DNA of 64,000 bases, taken from NCBI GenBank assembly GCA_014529385.2, contig CM043942.1, positions 52,937,976 to 53,001,975 of the forward strand, in the 5' to 3' direction. Within the stretch, counting starts at the first letter, position 1. Each line of letters opens with the position of its first letter. The translations under genes were made by a program, and so were the position numbers. Source of the DNA: Adiantum capillus-veneris. Its lineage: Eukaryota; Streptophyta; Polypodiopsida; Polypodiales; Pteridaceae. This document shows, piece after piece, positions 10,764 through 21,811 of this stretch. The notes below the pieces were generated by a model, which worked only from the letters and a program-made list of their open reading frames with translations, made no database searches and was not told the DNA's origin.

Positions 10764-12193
10764 TGGTTATCCTTGCAACAACGCTCAAGCTCTTCAGGGG
10801 AGAGTTTTTTTTTGCCTTTGTAAACTCCCTTCTCTTTAGCTTTGTTGGAATTGGCCTTAGGAGACTTTTGGACATTGTCCTTCCCCTTAGGCTCATTGGA
10901 ACCCTTTTTTTCCGAGGGCTTAGAATTCCTCTTAGCCCTGTTTGGAAATTGATTCGAGAGGCCACCATAGTATGGTGTATTACCGCCGATATGGTGCATG
11001 GCCTTTGGGAGTTGACATACTCCGCCATTTCTTCGGTTAAGCCGCACAAAATTGTTGCGTTTTCTCTCCAAAATCCAACTTTTGGAAGACAGTGGCTTGA
11101 GTTGTAGGTCCCAAAACTTGTCTACATATTTATGGATGGATTCATAGGGGGAGAGCTTTCAAGCTTCGCCATTCAATGAGTACTTTGTCTTGGCATCGGT
11201 GGACAAAAACTGCTTCATAATGGAAGCTCTTAAAGCTTCCATGTTTGTGGAGCTTCACCGTTGGCCCATAGGCTAGACCACCATTGCCGGCAGACTTTTG
11301 AAAGTGCATAGCTACATGGTGTAGTTAGAGGACTCCGTGAAGCCCTCATCTCGAACACCGCATCAAATTGTTGGATAAAGGCAAAGACTTTGTCTGTAGC
11401 ACCAAAGGTGCCATCGTAGGTAAGGAAAGAGATGCTCTTTCATCCCTCCTTGAACTTCTTGAGCTTGGACGACCTCTTCCACGCGGCATAGGATTTCCTA
11501 TGGCCTCTTCTTTTTTATGGGTCAAAGGTTGCACCATCACTTTCTTCAGAAGGTGAAGAATTTGAGGAAGATGGAGAAGAGGGTGACCTCTTTCTCGCCT
11601 TTTTCTTGCCTTGATCTTCGTTGTTCACCATCACTTTCATAAGAGGAAGAGGATGAAGAAGATGGAGAAGAGGGTGTCCTCTTTCTCGCCTTTTTCTTCT
11701 CTTGCTTTTTGTCATCCCTCTTTGAATTATGGTGTGGAGAAGTGTGCGATGGTCTTCTCCGTTTTGGAGGGGATGGAGAGCATTTAGCCGTTTCTTCGTG
11801 GCCATCTCCATTGAGGTGGGGCGGGAGACTCACACCTTTCTCGTTCTTCGGTGAAGGCTCTTGAGTTCTCCTTTGAGAAGGAGATACATCATCAAGAAGT
11901 AAATTCTTGAGCCTTCATATGGATCCTCTTCTTCTTCCCAAATCGGAGAGAGGCCTCTTTTGGAAGTCACACAAGGAGGCTTCCTAGGTGTTCTCTCATC
12001 ACGGTGGGGAGCTTGGAGAATCCCATGAGCACGGAGCCTCCGTTACACTTCACTTTGGAGGGATGGATTGCCCATGCTTGTTGAAGCCTAGAAACAAGAT
12101 AGTTAACAAGCATCTGGGCATCATTAGTAGCCTGTCATTAGCAAAATCAAAGTTATCAACATTAATTTCACTCTCTTTACTATTGTCAGCCAT
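10613..12193 (-). pseudogene. E2 gag, family A, frameshifted
   Basis: Gag starts at ATG 12191-12193 (MADNSKESEINVDNFDFA), matching the start of E5 gag (MVDNNQESRMNIDSFDF). The middle is broken in several frames; a Ser/Arg/Lys-rich stretch is visible at 11515-11830. The end of the Retrotrans_gag region (VNSQRP) and the CCHC knuckle CFKCSKKGHAYHAC lie in the frame 10613-11071. The knuckle is complete (C-x2-C-x4-H-x4-C). Low-complexity Lys-rich linkers separate the two. Not translatable as one protein. Confidence 0.75.
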
Positions 12194-12595
12194 TCTAACA
12201 ACTTTTAGGTGTAAACTTTTTTGGTGTACTTTGGCACTTCAAGCCCTAGTTGCTACTCCTCTTAACCCCTTTAGAAAAAGCACTCAAGCTATTGTACCCG
12301 TGGCTCGAATACCATTAATTGCAAGGAATAGAAGAGAGGGTCGTTCAACACCAAAACAACACTGGCTCTTGTCAAGCTTCTAATAGCTCAATAGTGGTTA
12401 AGCCGTAGGCAAGCCCCGTAGGACTCCACTATTAAGACCATAGCTCTCGACATTGATGCCCGTTAACTGCACGAAGGCAGGCGCATTGCAAGGCTGAAAA
12501 ATCCCTATTCTACTTACTCACATGCAATTAATAATACCAACCTTTATAGCTAGCTTGAGGACCTCCCTTCTTGAGAAATAAAAGAGAAACCTTGT

Positions 12596-12607
12596 GCTCT
12601 GATACCA
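12596..12607 (-). other. E2 primer-binding site, tRNA-Met type
   Basis: Reading the - strand gives TGGTATCAGAGC, complementary to the 3' end of plant initiator tRNA-Met. It lies one base after the LTR end, the standard position. Confidence 0.85.
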
Positions 12608-12608
12608 A

Positions 12609-13813
12609 TGTAGCATTTAAATGACCTAGTAACTTGTGTGTAGCGGAAAATAGCATGAACATAGTGAGCATTTCATTAGAATAGATTCCTAATGCGAATA
12701 ACAAGAGTGCTTGGGTCGAGAGAGCAACAAAAATCACAACACCTTGTTAGATAGCATGAACAATACTTCAAAAGAGAGAGAAATTAAGCTATTGACAACA
12801 GTAAAGGACGGATTTACATGGAGCCGGTCCCCCCTCCAAAAGGCTTTGTATTATGGTTTCTATCATCAAGAGAGACATTTTACAATACAGAATTTTAGTG
12901 TTCCTTCAATACTAGCTAGTGCAATGAAGATGGAAACTTCATGCACCAAGCAAAACACTAATCACACCAACATCAATTCCCTCACGGTCTCACCCCCAAG
13001 ACCTCACACACCTTCGAAGCGGTGAGAGCTAGCGGGGAATGAGAGTAGATTGAGAGGAAACAAGGAGTATTCTTACGAGAAAGATGTACATATCCTCACA
13101 TAATCACTCATATTAGCATAGCTTAGCTTAGTAATTATCATGGTAGAGGAGATGAGAAATGCATTGAAGCTTGGCTCTAGGATTGATTTGCATCACAAAT
13201 CCAAGAGTTGTTGATGTAGGCCTCCCTTCTCACAAGCTTGGAGTAGGTGATAAGCTTCCCATTAAAGCTTGAGAAGAGGGAGAGATAGAGTCTTCTTTGC
13301 TTCACACATGAGATTGTGTGAGTGTGTGTGTGATAATTCCTTGAAAAAATCAGCCCCCTCTCTCTCTTGGTTGACCCCCTTGCTAATTACTCATGCTAGC
13401 ATCCTATTGACCTCCTAGGCTTAGCCAATGACAATTAAGCAACACAAGTGATAAGTCTGACATGTGTCCCCTCTTTCCCCTTTTGTGAGATCTTTAGTAA
13501 TTATTTCATCCAAGTAAAATCTCATTGGACCCTTTGCCTCCTGGCCAATAGGAATCAGGCAAGCATTGGGCTGTGAATGCTATTGGACCCCTTGGGAGAC
13601 TATCCAATTGTCTTCTAGAGAGCTTAATTCCCATTGTTTCTTTTATTAAGTGTTTTAAATTAATTAAGCTAGCCTACTTCTCATTGTCCACCTCCAAGGC
13701 CATCCAATTAGGATTTGAGTACACCTTGTGGGCATCTGGGCTAGGGAGCTGACATGTGCCCTCATTTCCTTTGTGTAAAGGGAGCTTGTGTGTGTGTTGT
13801 GTGTGTGTGTGTG

Positions 13814-13851
<38 letters not shown>

Positions 13852-14223
13852 TCTTCTCTCTCATCCCTATTGGAAGGCTCGCCCCTCCTATGTAGGGATG
13901 GATGAAGACTTTTGGGCCACACACAAGCATCAAATTTCCCTAATGTTTGACCTTTGGACACAACCTTTGGTTTTTGGAACCTTAGCATTTTGGAAGTCTT
14001 AATGGGCTGAACCTTAGGGTCTTTTAAGCCCATTGTTGCACATAGCTCTTTTGCAGATGGCCCCCTTTTGGACCCTATTTTCCCTCCTTGGATCCCTCTT
14101 GCTGGCCGGTCTGCTAACTTAACCAATATTCTAGCTTTTTCTCCCTTGGCACTTCCCCATATTAAATGATTAGTTTAACTGGAGAAAATCATTTAGGAGA
14201 ATTAGATATTGATTATTATGACA
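12609..14223 (-). repeat. E2 5' LTR, 1615 bp, family A
   Basis: On the - strand it starts TGTCATAATAATCAATATC and ends AATGCTACA before the primer site. The start matches the LTR starts of E5 (20293) and E9 (39832). It contains a (GT)n tract at 13786-13850. The proposed outer edge is followed by CTTTATTTT; the other flank is missing, so no target duplication can be checked. Confidence 0.8.
13786..13850. repeat. (GT)n microsatellite
   Basis: About 65 bases of GT repeats with two TTG interruptions, inside the E2 LTR. The His/Thr-rich peptides predicted across it are repeat artefacts. Confidence 0.95.
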
Positions 14224-14330
14224 CTTTATTTTATTTTTGTACCCAAACATTGTATTAGATCCACCAAGATTGTATCGGTTTGATCTCATAGGCCATTTTG
14301 GCCTTTTAAAGACGTTTAATATAATATTTC

Positions 14331-14409
<79 letters not shown>

Positions 14410-14907
14410 TCAGCAAGGCAACGCAGGGCAGTGCAAGGAAAGTGCAAGCAGAGAAGAGAAGACGCGAGCGGGCAGGGCAGGGAAGGCGCGAGCAGAGCAG
14501 AGGAGGCAGAGCAAGACATCCTACACGTAGGTGATCGTACATCCTACGCATAGTTGAGAAGACATCCTACGTTAGGAGGTTTTTTTCTTTTGAGATGAAG
14601 CACCCTTGGCATGAAAAAGTCCACAAAGAAACAATAAAAGCACCTTTTTTAGCGGCATAACCCTCTTTGCCAAAAGCAGCCTTCAAACCACCCATTTCAT
14701 TTCTGAGTCCTCTAACGTTTGCATGAGGCATCCACCTACAAAGAGGGATAGAATGACACTCATGATAGATAATTAAACAATTGTATTTGATTTAAAATAT
14801 CTTGTCCTTTGTTCAGGTAGATCTCTGCTTCATTATTGTCATCTTGACCAAGCTCAGGCCTTACCACAAAAGGCACAATTGCAAGGGCTTGTTCCTAAGG
14901 AACAAGC
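14224..14907. other. Anonymous DNA with long (CT)n and broken copies of the CATCCTACG palindrome arm
   Basis: A 72-base (CT)n tract fills 14335-14406. It is followed by purine-rich DNA (14410-14515) and, at 14516-14575, by three close copies of GACATCCTACG, one of them continued by an imperfect second arm (ACACGTAGG). The same arm forms the palindrome array of the E8 leader at 36676-38089. On the - strand at 14775-14930 a frame rich in acidic residues (PFVVRPELGQDDNNEAEI) continues from the R1 ORF; I do not recognise it. Confidence 0.5.
14335..14406. repeat. (CT)n microsatellite, 72 bp
   Basis: An uninterrupted CT run. The Leu/Ser and Arg/Glu peptides predicted over it are artefacts. Confidence 0.97.
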
Positions 14908-14930
14908 TCAGCTGGAACAAAATCACCACA

Positions 14931-15134
14931 CTAAGTGACACCTTCTGGATTAGGTTGACTTTCTCCATCTTCGCCTAAATCCTCTGTATCTTTAAAACTT
15001 GTCTCCACCTCATTACTAACTTCACCCAAAATTTGACTACCTATTGGAATATCTTTCTTTTTTGAGACTCTTGGTCGCTTCATTTGCTTAGATGAACAAT
15101 ATGGACTCACAAGACTGCAAACACCACAAAGCAA
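14931..15134 (-). pseudogene. Unrecognised coding-like segment in R1 (67 aa), duplicated in R2
   Basis: The frame reads MLCGVCSLVSPYCSSKQMKR and continues with a basic KKKD patch and an acidic tail (TEDLGEDGES). The R2 copy at 18248-18502 is nearly the same protein but continues past the R1 stop (VIQCGDFVPAEPGF). The conservation of the frame is only that expected for two recent copies. It may be an exon of a host gene caught in the repeat. No family was recognised. Confidence 0.3.
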
Positions 15135-15259
15135 TCTTTAGATCACAACACTAGAAGCAATCGAATGACTATCATGTTGTCTCCCATCCTAAAAGATTTA
15201 AATTTGGTAGCCAAAAGAATTAAAGTGACTAATTAACATTGAAAAACTACAATCTTAGG

Positions 15260-15525
15260 GAGGGCATGTCATCGTGCCCTCACTCAAGGATGAAATAGGG
15301 AAAGAGAAATTCAAGTCACTGGAAGGGCACCTCAACGTTTCCTCTGAGAAATTTTGATATTTTCCTTTCCATATTTCATCATTGGATGAGGACACGTCGA
15401 TGTGCCCTCCCTGAGATTAGACTTTCCAATTGTAAATTTATTGTTTGGAGGAGGGCATGTCGGCATGCCCTCCCTGAGATTGCTGCAAATTTATTGCTTG
15501 GAAGAGGGCACGTCGACGTGCCTTC
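15260..15525. repeat. Five 22-bp near-palindromes in R1 (arm GAGGGCACGTC)
   Basis: Units start at 15260, 15322, 15388, 15451 and 15504. The ideal unit is GAGGGCACGTC joined to its own reverse complement. Each has zero to several mismatches, nearly all C-to-T or G-to-A at CpG. Between units runs repeated text such as TTTATTG(C/T)TTGGA, so the whole is a degenerate tandem array of about 60 bp. Every ideal unit contains two ACGT cores, which bZIP factors can bind; that function is not shown here. Confidence 0.75.
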
Positions 15526-15616
15526 GCTTAGATTGCAATTAGACTTGCTGAAATTCAAGATCGCAATCATGCCTCTCTCTTTTGAACGGTGAGATGCTGC
15601 TCATTAAATTCTCATG

Positions 15617-15889
15617 TCATATTAATGGCTCACAAACATCAGCAACAAGGTTGCATGGTACCTCTGCTAGGCACATATTATTGTCATCACCATTTACGCT
15701 CACACCATTAACCTTTGAATGTAATGAAGCATGTGGGCATATGGCATTGTTATCAACACCATGTGATTTGTCATGTAGGAAACAATTTGGATTTGCCCCT
15801 AATACTTGTATGTCTGTCAATAGAATCAATGTTGGTACAACACCTATAAAACTTATGCTTAACAACCCCCTCGCAGGGCTACCCCTCAC
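15617..15889 (-). pseudogene. Hypothetical 90-aa frame in R1, duplicated in R2 (18985-19257)
   Basis: The frame starts MRGSPARGLLSISFIGVVPT, has a Cys/His-containing middle (NPNCFLHDKSHGVDNNAICP) and ends NLVADVCEPLI. The R2 copy has the same length with a handful of changes. I know no family for it. It could be a fragment of a larger - strand gene whose other exons are the 14931-15134 frame and its continuation. Confidence 0.3.
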
Positions 15890-15893
15890 ACCT

Positions 15894-15948
15894 GGGGGGG
15901 GGGGGGGGGGGGGGGGGGGCTGGCAATGGCGAAGAAACTAGGATTTTT

Positions 15949-16003
<55 letters not shown>
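15894..16003. repeat. Poly-G (15894-15919) and (AC)n (15954-16003)
   Basis: A 26-base G run and a 50-base AC tract close R1. R2 has shorter versions (G run 19277-19296, AC from 19329). Length differences between the two copies show slippage since duplication. Confidence 0.95.
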
Positions 16004-16004
<1 letters not shown>

Positions 16005-16005
<1 letters not shown>

Positions 16006-17297
16006 TCAATTATCGTCCACGAAGGTGAGATATGACCTATGGGACCGAAAACAAAACATTAGAGAGAGGTCTTCGAAGCGAGGGGATTGTGAGATACATC
16101 TCAATTAACGACTAAGTGTCCATCAAGGGGAAAATAAAAGGAAGATAAGTTGAATAAAACCTATGGAGAGGAAACCCACCCCCCCCCCCCAAAAAAGAAC
16201 GAAGTGCCACTCAGAAAAAGACAAACTTCAACAAAGATGATGCATTGTGTGCAACTAGCAAGGCTAGCACTCAACTGCAAAGTGCGAAAATCATTATGAG
16301 AGAATGTGTTTGCATATTGCACATGCTCAAAATAAACATGTAATCCCACCTACCAAATTTGACATTTACTTTCGAGTTAAACATTTGAAGGTGAGACAAC
16401 CTCTTAAATGGTGGAAAATTAAATCTAAAAACCTTCAAATATACTCAATGTGACTCTTATTTGTAGGTTTTCCAAGTTTTGGAAAACAAGGGTGTGCGTT
16501 CGGGCACATGCACACATCAAAACGAGCCAATACCTATAAGAGACGACCTCTAAAATTGTGGAAAATAAATCTTAAAACGCTCAAATATACTAAATATGAC
16601 TCTTATTTGTAGGTTTTCCAAGTTTTAGAAAACACGAGTGTGCGTGCACACGCTTGCCCCATGGGATGTGAATCAAAGAAGGAATTGGGCAAGCAAGATA
16701 AAAAAGAACAAAGACCTATAAGTTAAAGACGGCGTGTGACTCTGCTACTCTTAAGCCAATACAAGGCTTAGCATTTGTTCAACCGGTAGTGACATGAGCG
16801 AGAGAAGGGGGAAGGGGGGGGGTGCAAAACCAAAAATAATGGTATGACAATGACTGCCATAAACATTTCAATAAAAGAACCACCTGTTTGCTATCTGACA
16901 ATCTGGCATGAATCAGGCTTCTCTCTGCCCGAATCTTAGCTGATTGCCATGATCACAACTACCTACAACTGTAACCAAGCAATATAAGCATTTCAAACAG
17001 AAACGTTGTCCAATCTTTAATAAATATGTGGAATCAATGCACCAACATTTGTTTGGCAGATCTCATATATGCACTTTGATTGAAATATACCTTGCTACTC
17101 AAGAAAAAGGTTCGAAATAAGCCCCACTCTGTCAAGCAACAATAAAGACTTCAAAGAAGCTGACATGAAATTCAGAGTGGTGATTATTCCTCATAGAGTT
17201 TCAGGTGCCTCCCTCCGCACAACATCTTACTCACAACGCGCAAGGAAAACTTTTGGTTTCTATCCCTAAGCTTTGTGTTGCTCCTTCTGAAGCTTTC
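16005..17297. other. Anonymous DNA between R1 and the PPR relic, with an internal tandem duplication
   Basis: A segment of about 100 bases (TGGAAAATTAAATCTAAAA to GGTTTTCCAAGTTTTGGAAA) at about 16411-16486 recurs at 16560-16633, followed in both by a run of GTGTGCGT/GCACAC. Short poly-C (16180-16190) and poly-G (16807-16820) tracts are present. No ORF of note was found. Confidence 0.5.
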
Positions 17298-18290
17298 CTA
17301 CACCCCTACAAGAAATTTGGCTTTTGCTTGAATTCCTAATAAAGCTCTTTCAACCTCATCAGATGGGGTGAGACCTTGGGCAATCATCCGATCTCGCATG
17401 GACTGAGCCTCCTCACGATTCGTTGCCATCCAGCAATGAAACAATCATTAGCTCATAAGTTGAAACATCAATCTCAACCTCCTCAGCGAGAAGAGCCTTC
17501 ACCTTATCAACGGAAGTTTCTCTAGCATACACTGAAAAAAGACTAGCGTAAGGTTTGCAATCCGAAACATCGCCTTTATCTTTGAGGTTCTATCAAGAGT
17601 TTTTGCCTCCTGAACCAAACCCAGTTTTCCAAACCATCCAATTAGCGTCATAAGAGTCTCCACCCCGGGCCTTATAGAGATGCTTTCTAGCTTTAGCATC
17701 ACATCTACCACCCTTTGAAACTAATTTATTTTCTCAAAGGCAACAATTAGCATGTTGGCTGACTCATCTGGAGGAGAAAATCCTGAATTCATCATATCTT
17801 CAATTTTCAGGACAGCAGATGGTAGCAAATTTGAGTGAATATAAGCATTCATAAGAGCTGAGTAGATATCAGGACTCATTTGTGGCCTTAAGAAGGCATC
17901 CTCATTCATAATTGAAAACATTTTCAAGGCCTCTACAGCTTTATCTTGTTTCCCATAGCCATTAAGAACCATAAGGTAAGTATCAACAAATCCATGTAGC
18001 TTTTCCTCCTCCATTTCTGCTAGCAATGTTTCTCCCTCTTCAGGATTTCCAGTTTCACAGTGAAACTCAATCATCTTATCGCATGCACCAAGATCAGGCA
18101 TGTAACCCCATTGAACGTATTCCATCGAACATCTCTCTAGCTTTATCAACCCTCTACAGTTTGCAGTTCATATCAAGCAACAAGGTGCATGCTACAAAAT
18201 CAGGGGAAAAGCCCTTATCAAAATTACTCATCAACCTGTCTACATCATCATAACGTTCTAAGTTCATGTATTTTACTAGAATTCTTTACA
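17298..18290 (-). pseudogene. Pentatricopeptide-repeat (PPR) gene 3' part, frameshifted
   Basis: PPR proteins bind organelle RNAs in plants. Read on the - strand, about 330 codons give successive 35-residue helical repeats: YDDVDRLMSNFDKGFSPDFV, then GYMPDLGACDKMIEFHCETG (frame 17721-18149), DTYLMVLNGYGKQDKAVEAL, SPDIYSALMNAYIHSNL, then SIRPGVETLMTLIGWFGKLG (frame 17499-17711), and a C-terminal MIAQGLTPSDEVERALLGIQ ending in TAG at 17298-17300. It resembles the P class with no E or DYW tail. At least three frameshifts or stops lie near 18150, 17715 and 17440. The left edge of R2 (18298) cuts the upstream side, so the 5' part is absent. This is a relic. Confidence 0.8.
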
Positions 18291-18297
18291 AATCCTG

Positions 18298-19343
18298 GCT
18301 CAGCTGGAACAAAATCACCACATTGAATGACACCTTCTTCACCCAAATCCTCTGTATCTTTAAAACTTGTCTCCACCTCATTACTAACTTCACCCAAAAT
18401 TTGACTACCTATTGGAATATCCTTCTTTTTTGAGACTATTGGTCGCTTCATTTGCTTAGATGAACGATATGGACTCACAGGACTGCAAACACCACAAAGC
18501 AATCTTTAGATCACAACACTACAAGCAATTGAATGACTATCATGATGTCTCCCATCCTAAAAAGATTTAAGTTTGGTAGCCAAAAGAATTAAAATAACTA
18601 ATTAACATTGGGAAATTACAATCTTAGGGAGGGCATGTTGACGTGCCCTCACTCAAGGATGAAATAGGGAAAGAGAAATTCAAGTCATTGGAAGGACACC
18701 TCAACGTTTCCTCTAAGAAATTTTGATATTTTCCTTTCCATATTTCATCATTGGATGAGGGCACGTCGACATGCCCTCCCTGAGATTGGACTTTCCAATT
18801 GTAAATTTATTGTTTGGAGGAGGGCATGTTGGCATGCACTTCCTGAGACTGCTGCAAATTTATTGCTTGGAAGAGGGCACATCGACGTGCCTTCCTTGAG
18901 ATTGCAATTAGCCTTGCTGAAATTCAAGATCGCAATCAGGCCTCTCTCTTTTGAATGGTGAGATCTGCTCATTAAATTCTCACGTCATATTAATGGCTCA
19001 CAAACATCAGCAACAAGGTTGCATGGTACCTCTGCTAGGCACATATTATTGTCATCACCATTTACGCTCACACCATCAACCTCTGAATGTAATGAAGCAT
19101 GTGGGCATATGGCATTGTTATCAACACCATGTGATTTGTCATGTAGGCAACAATTTGGATTTGCCCCTGATACTTGTATGTCTGTCAACAGAATCAATGT
19201 TGGTACAACACCAATAAAACTTATGCTTAACAACCCCCTCGTAGGGCTACCCCTCACACCTGGGGGAGGCGCAGGTTGGGGGGGGGGGGGGGGGGACTTT
19301 TAATGGCAAAGAAAATAGGATTTTTACTGCACACACACACACA
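18298..19343. repeat. R2: second copy of the ~1 kb direct repeat
   Basis: It matches R1 in order and orientation, including both - strand ORFs and the near-palindrome array (18629, 18691, 18757, 18820, 18873). Its left edge joins PPR coding sequence. A short deletion relative to R1 lies near 18333 (the GGTTGACTTTCTCCATC stretch is missing). The microsatellites are shorter. Confidence 0.75.
18629..18894. repeat. Five 22-bp near-palindromes in R2
   Basis: The units correspond one to one with those of R1. Changes fall mostly on the CpG steps of the ACGTCGACGT centre, for example ACG to ATG on one arm and CGT to CAT on the other, and often on one arm only. Confidence 0.75.
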
Positions 19344-20292
19344 GAGATGGTCTACTAGAAAAATAGGTCACTTTAGTGTCTCAGGAGACTTGAGTGTCCA
19401 ATTATAGAACTAGTGTTAACCACATCGTATACAACATTTTATCTTTTATGTAGCATTTGAAAATTTTTGCTTGAGTGAAGAGTTATGGTTAAAATATACC
19501 TTGTTGCCTTTTGCACTCAAGGCAACTTTTTGAACCCCAAGATCCATGGAGAGCCATTATATGCATTCATCTGATAGGAAAATCTACTAATACTTGATAA
19601 ATGTATTTAGATCACCATTATCATTCATGACTGTGAGTTATGAATTACTTTTTATGTATAGGTTAAGAGGAGTACCATATAGAGTTGTAGGTTTGATGTG
19701 AGGTTCATATATGTTCTATGCGCTATTTCAAGGTTCTCATGTCCATAAACTTATGTGTTGATGTATGTTTAGCCAACACAAGTTGTATGGATAGTTTTGC
19801 ACAAAATGGCTTTCTTTTCACATCATGATTGATCATATGAGTCCCGCATGGGTGAAATGACATGGTAAGGTGATAATATATTTTGTAGAGCTAAGCTTGA
19901 TTCATTTTGGTATGCTATCAATCACTCCCTCTTTTATGTCATGTATGCATCCAAAAATAGGAAAAAAATTGTTTTGCACTTAAGTGTGAATAGTATACTA
20001 TATGATATCAATCACTCCCTCTTTTATATCATGTGTGCATCCAATAATAGGAAAAGTTGTTTTGCACTCAAATGTGAAGTCATACTATACAACTGGTCAA
20101 AGTGATGGGGGTATTTTGTATCATGATTAAGGTTATGTGATGATATTAAATGATGCATGAAACCTCAAAGGATAGCTATGGATATCCCACCTACATGTGT
20201 GTACTGCTTTCCATCCTTCTATGTCAAAAACTAGCTCTATGTGCAAGGACAGTGATGTGTGGTTGTGGTGCATCACTTGTATATGGTTAAAT
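19344..20292. other. Anonymous A/T-rich DNA with a tandem duplication
   Basis: A unit of about 90 bases beginning ATCAATCACTCCCTCTTTTA occurs at about 19918 and again at about 20006, with a shared end (GTTTTGCACT(T/C)AA(G/A)TGTGAA). No ORF or transposon end was seen. E5 inserts at its right side. Confidence 0.5.
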
Positions 20293-21798
20293 TGTCATAA
20301 AATCTAATATCTACCTATTCCAAAAGACTTTCTCATATTGAACTGATCATTTAATATGGGAGAGATAAATAGGAAACAAGAGGTAGAATATAAACATATG
20401 CTTACAGATCTATCTCAAGAAGGGGCCCATGGTAAAAGGGTTCAAATAAGAGATGGTCTATCAAAGAGCCAGGCTACTAATGGAGCTTAGAAGACCTTAG
20501 GGTTAGCTTCATTAAAGACCTCCAAAAAGTTAGTGTTAAAAGTCCTTGCCTTGATTTAGGTGCTTGAGGTGCTTGAGGTGCTTGACCTGATGCATGACTA
20601 AGGTGCTTGAGTTGCTTGGACATGCTTGCTTGCTATGCTTGTGGGAACACCCCCTAGTTCAAGTGCTTAGTCATGCTTGATGACTAAGGTGCTTGCTCAT
20701 GCAAAGTCAAAAATATCCCTACAAGAGCGGGGGTGAGCCCTTTTCCTAGGGGGTAGAGATAGAACACACACACACACACACACACAAGGTGAGACCAAGC
20801 CTAGAGAGGCAGCAAGGACACATGTCAAGCCCCTACCCATTTTACCTTCATAGGTGCTTGACTCCTATTGGCCAGGCTTAAAAGGGGTCCAATAATAAAT
20901 TACCACATTTATTTAATTTCTTTTGCATTTATCAAGTCCTCTCTCTCAAAGTGGAAAGAGGGACACTTGTCCCAAGACTACCCTTGTTGCTTGATATGCA
21001 CTAAGGCTGTGATTGGCCAAGCTTGAGGAGGAGGTCCAATCAAATGCCTAGGAGTGCTAAAAGAGGGGGTCGACCAAGGAAGCATGGGCCTAGATTGCAG
21101 GATATACTCACCCACACACACTCTCATTGTGTACATTGCAAGTGCAAGAGCTCCATCTCCTTCTCTAAGCTCCTTGAGAAGTGTGAGCCTAGACTAAGCT
21201 TCTTGTCTATGGAGTGCAAATCCAACCAAGACACATGCTTCAAAGATTGAGCTTGCCATCTTCTTCATCTTCATCATTATTAAGCTATTAAGCTATGCTA
21301 AAGAAGAGTGATGATAATTAAGGGAATAGTTCTTTCTCGTATACTACTTCTTCTTCCTCTTCCCTATCCTCATTCCCTCCTAGCTCTCTCCACCTTCAAA
21401 GTTGTTTGAGGTCTTGGGAGTGAGGGTTGGTCCAACTAATGCGTTCTTCTAAGGTTATGCTATGTTAGTGGTGCATGAAGCTTTCCATCTTCATTTCATC
21501 ACTTAGGTTGAAAAGAACACAAAGATTGTATTGTAGCAAGTCCCCTTTAATGGGAGAACCTATAATACAAATGCCTATTGGAGGGGGGGACCGGCTCCAC
21601 ATAAATCCGGTCCTCAACTGTTGTCATGTTCTCTAATTCTCTCTCTCTTGTAGAAGTATTGTTCATGCCTAGTTAATTAATTGTTGTGTTTATGTTGCTA
21701 CCACTAATGAAGTTCACCCATTATGCTCTCAAGTAATTTCATCAAATACTTTCTCTTAATTCCACTACTCTACAAGCTATTAAGCCATTTCTATTACA
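20293..21798 (+). repeat. E5 5' LTR, 1506 bp, family A
   Basis: It begins TGTCATAAAATCTAATATC and ends CATTTCTATTACA, directly before the primer site. Near 20560-20700 it has a degenerate array of (A/G)GGTGCTTGAG units, also present in the E9 LTR (29640-29750) and its inverted copy (61675-61800). An (AC)n tract is at 20766-20788. Confidence 0.8.
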
Positions 21799-21799
21799 T

Positions 21800-21811
21800 T
21801 GATATCAGAGC
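21800..21811 (+). other. E5 primer-binding site, one mismatch to the tRNA-Met site
   Basis: TGATATCAGAGC differs by one base from TGGTATCAGAGC. It lies one base after the LTR end. Confidence 0.8.

Larger units (their letters stand above)
9915..14223 (-). mobile_element. E2: family A Ty3 element, LTR plus gag, protease and start of RT, pol truncated
   Basis: Read on the - strand the order is LTR (14223 down to 12609), tRNA-Met primer site, leader, gag from 12193, zinc knuckle, protease, and the first residues of RT, which end near 9915. The rest of pol and the 3' LTR are missing here. The same family recurs as E5 (+), E9 (-) and a gag relic at 46080-46850. A tRNA-Met primer site and D-P-G-S-T-H protease fit plant chromovirus-like Ty3 elements. 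Confidence 0.85.
14908..16004. repeat. R1: first copy of a ~1 kb direct repeat
   Basis: This block is repeated at 18298-19343 in the same orientation with high similarity, from GCTCAGCTGGAACAAAATC to the ACTGCACACAC microsatellite. It holds five 22-bp near-palindromes (15260-15525), a - strand ORF at 14931-15134 (SSKQMKRPRVSKKKDIPIG), a - strand ORF at 15617-15889, a poly-G tract and an (AC)n tract. There are no TG/CA ends, primer site or polypurine tract, so these do not look like LTRs. They may be copies of a gene segment or of an unclassified repeat. Confidence 0.75.

Noticed and set aside
13664..14002. His/Thr-rich and Cys/Val-rich frames
   Set aside because: They are translations of the (GT)n tract in the E2 LTR.
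17298..18290. A working PPR gene
   Set aside because: At least three frameshifts or stops, and the 5' part is missing at the R2 boundary.
15260..18894. Paired (compensatory) changes as proof of a selected hairpin
   Set aside because: Almost every change is C-to-T or G-to-A at a CpG step, which methylation decay explains, and many units changed on one arm only.
14908..19343. R1 and R2 as LTRs of an element with PPR cargo
   Set aside because: They have no TG/CA ends, no primer site or polypurine tract, and no five-base target duplication that I could find.
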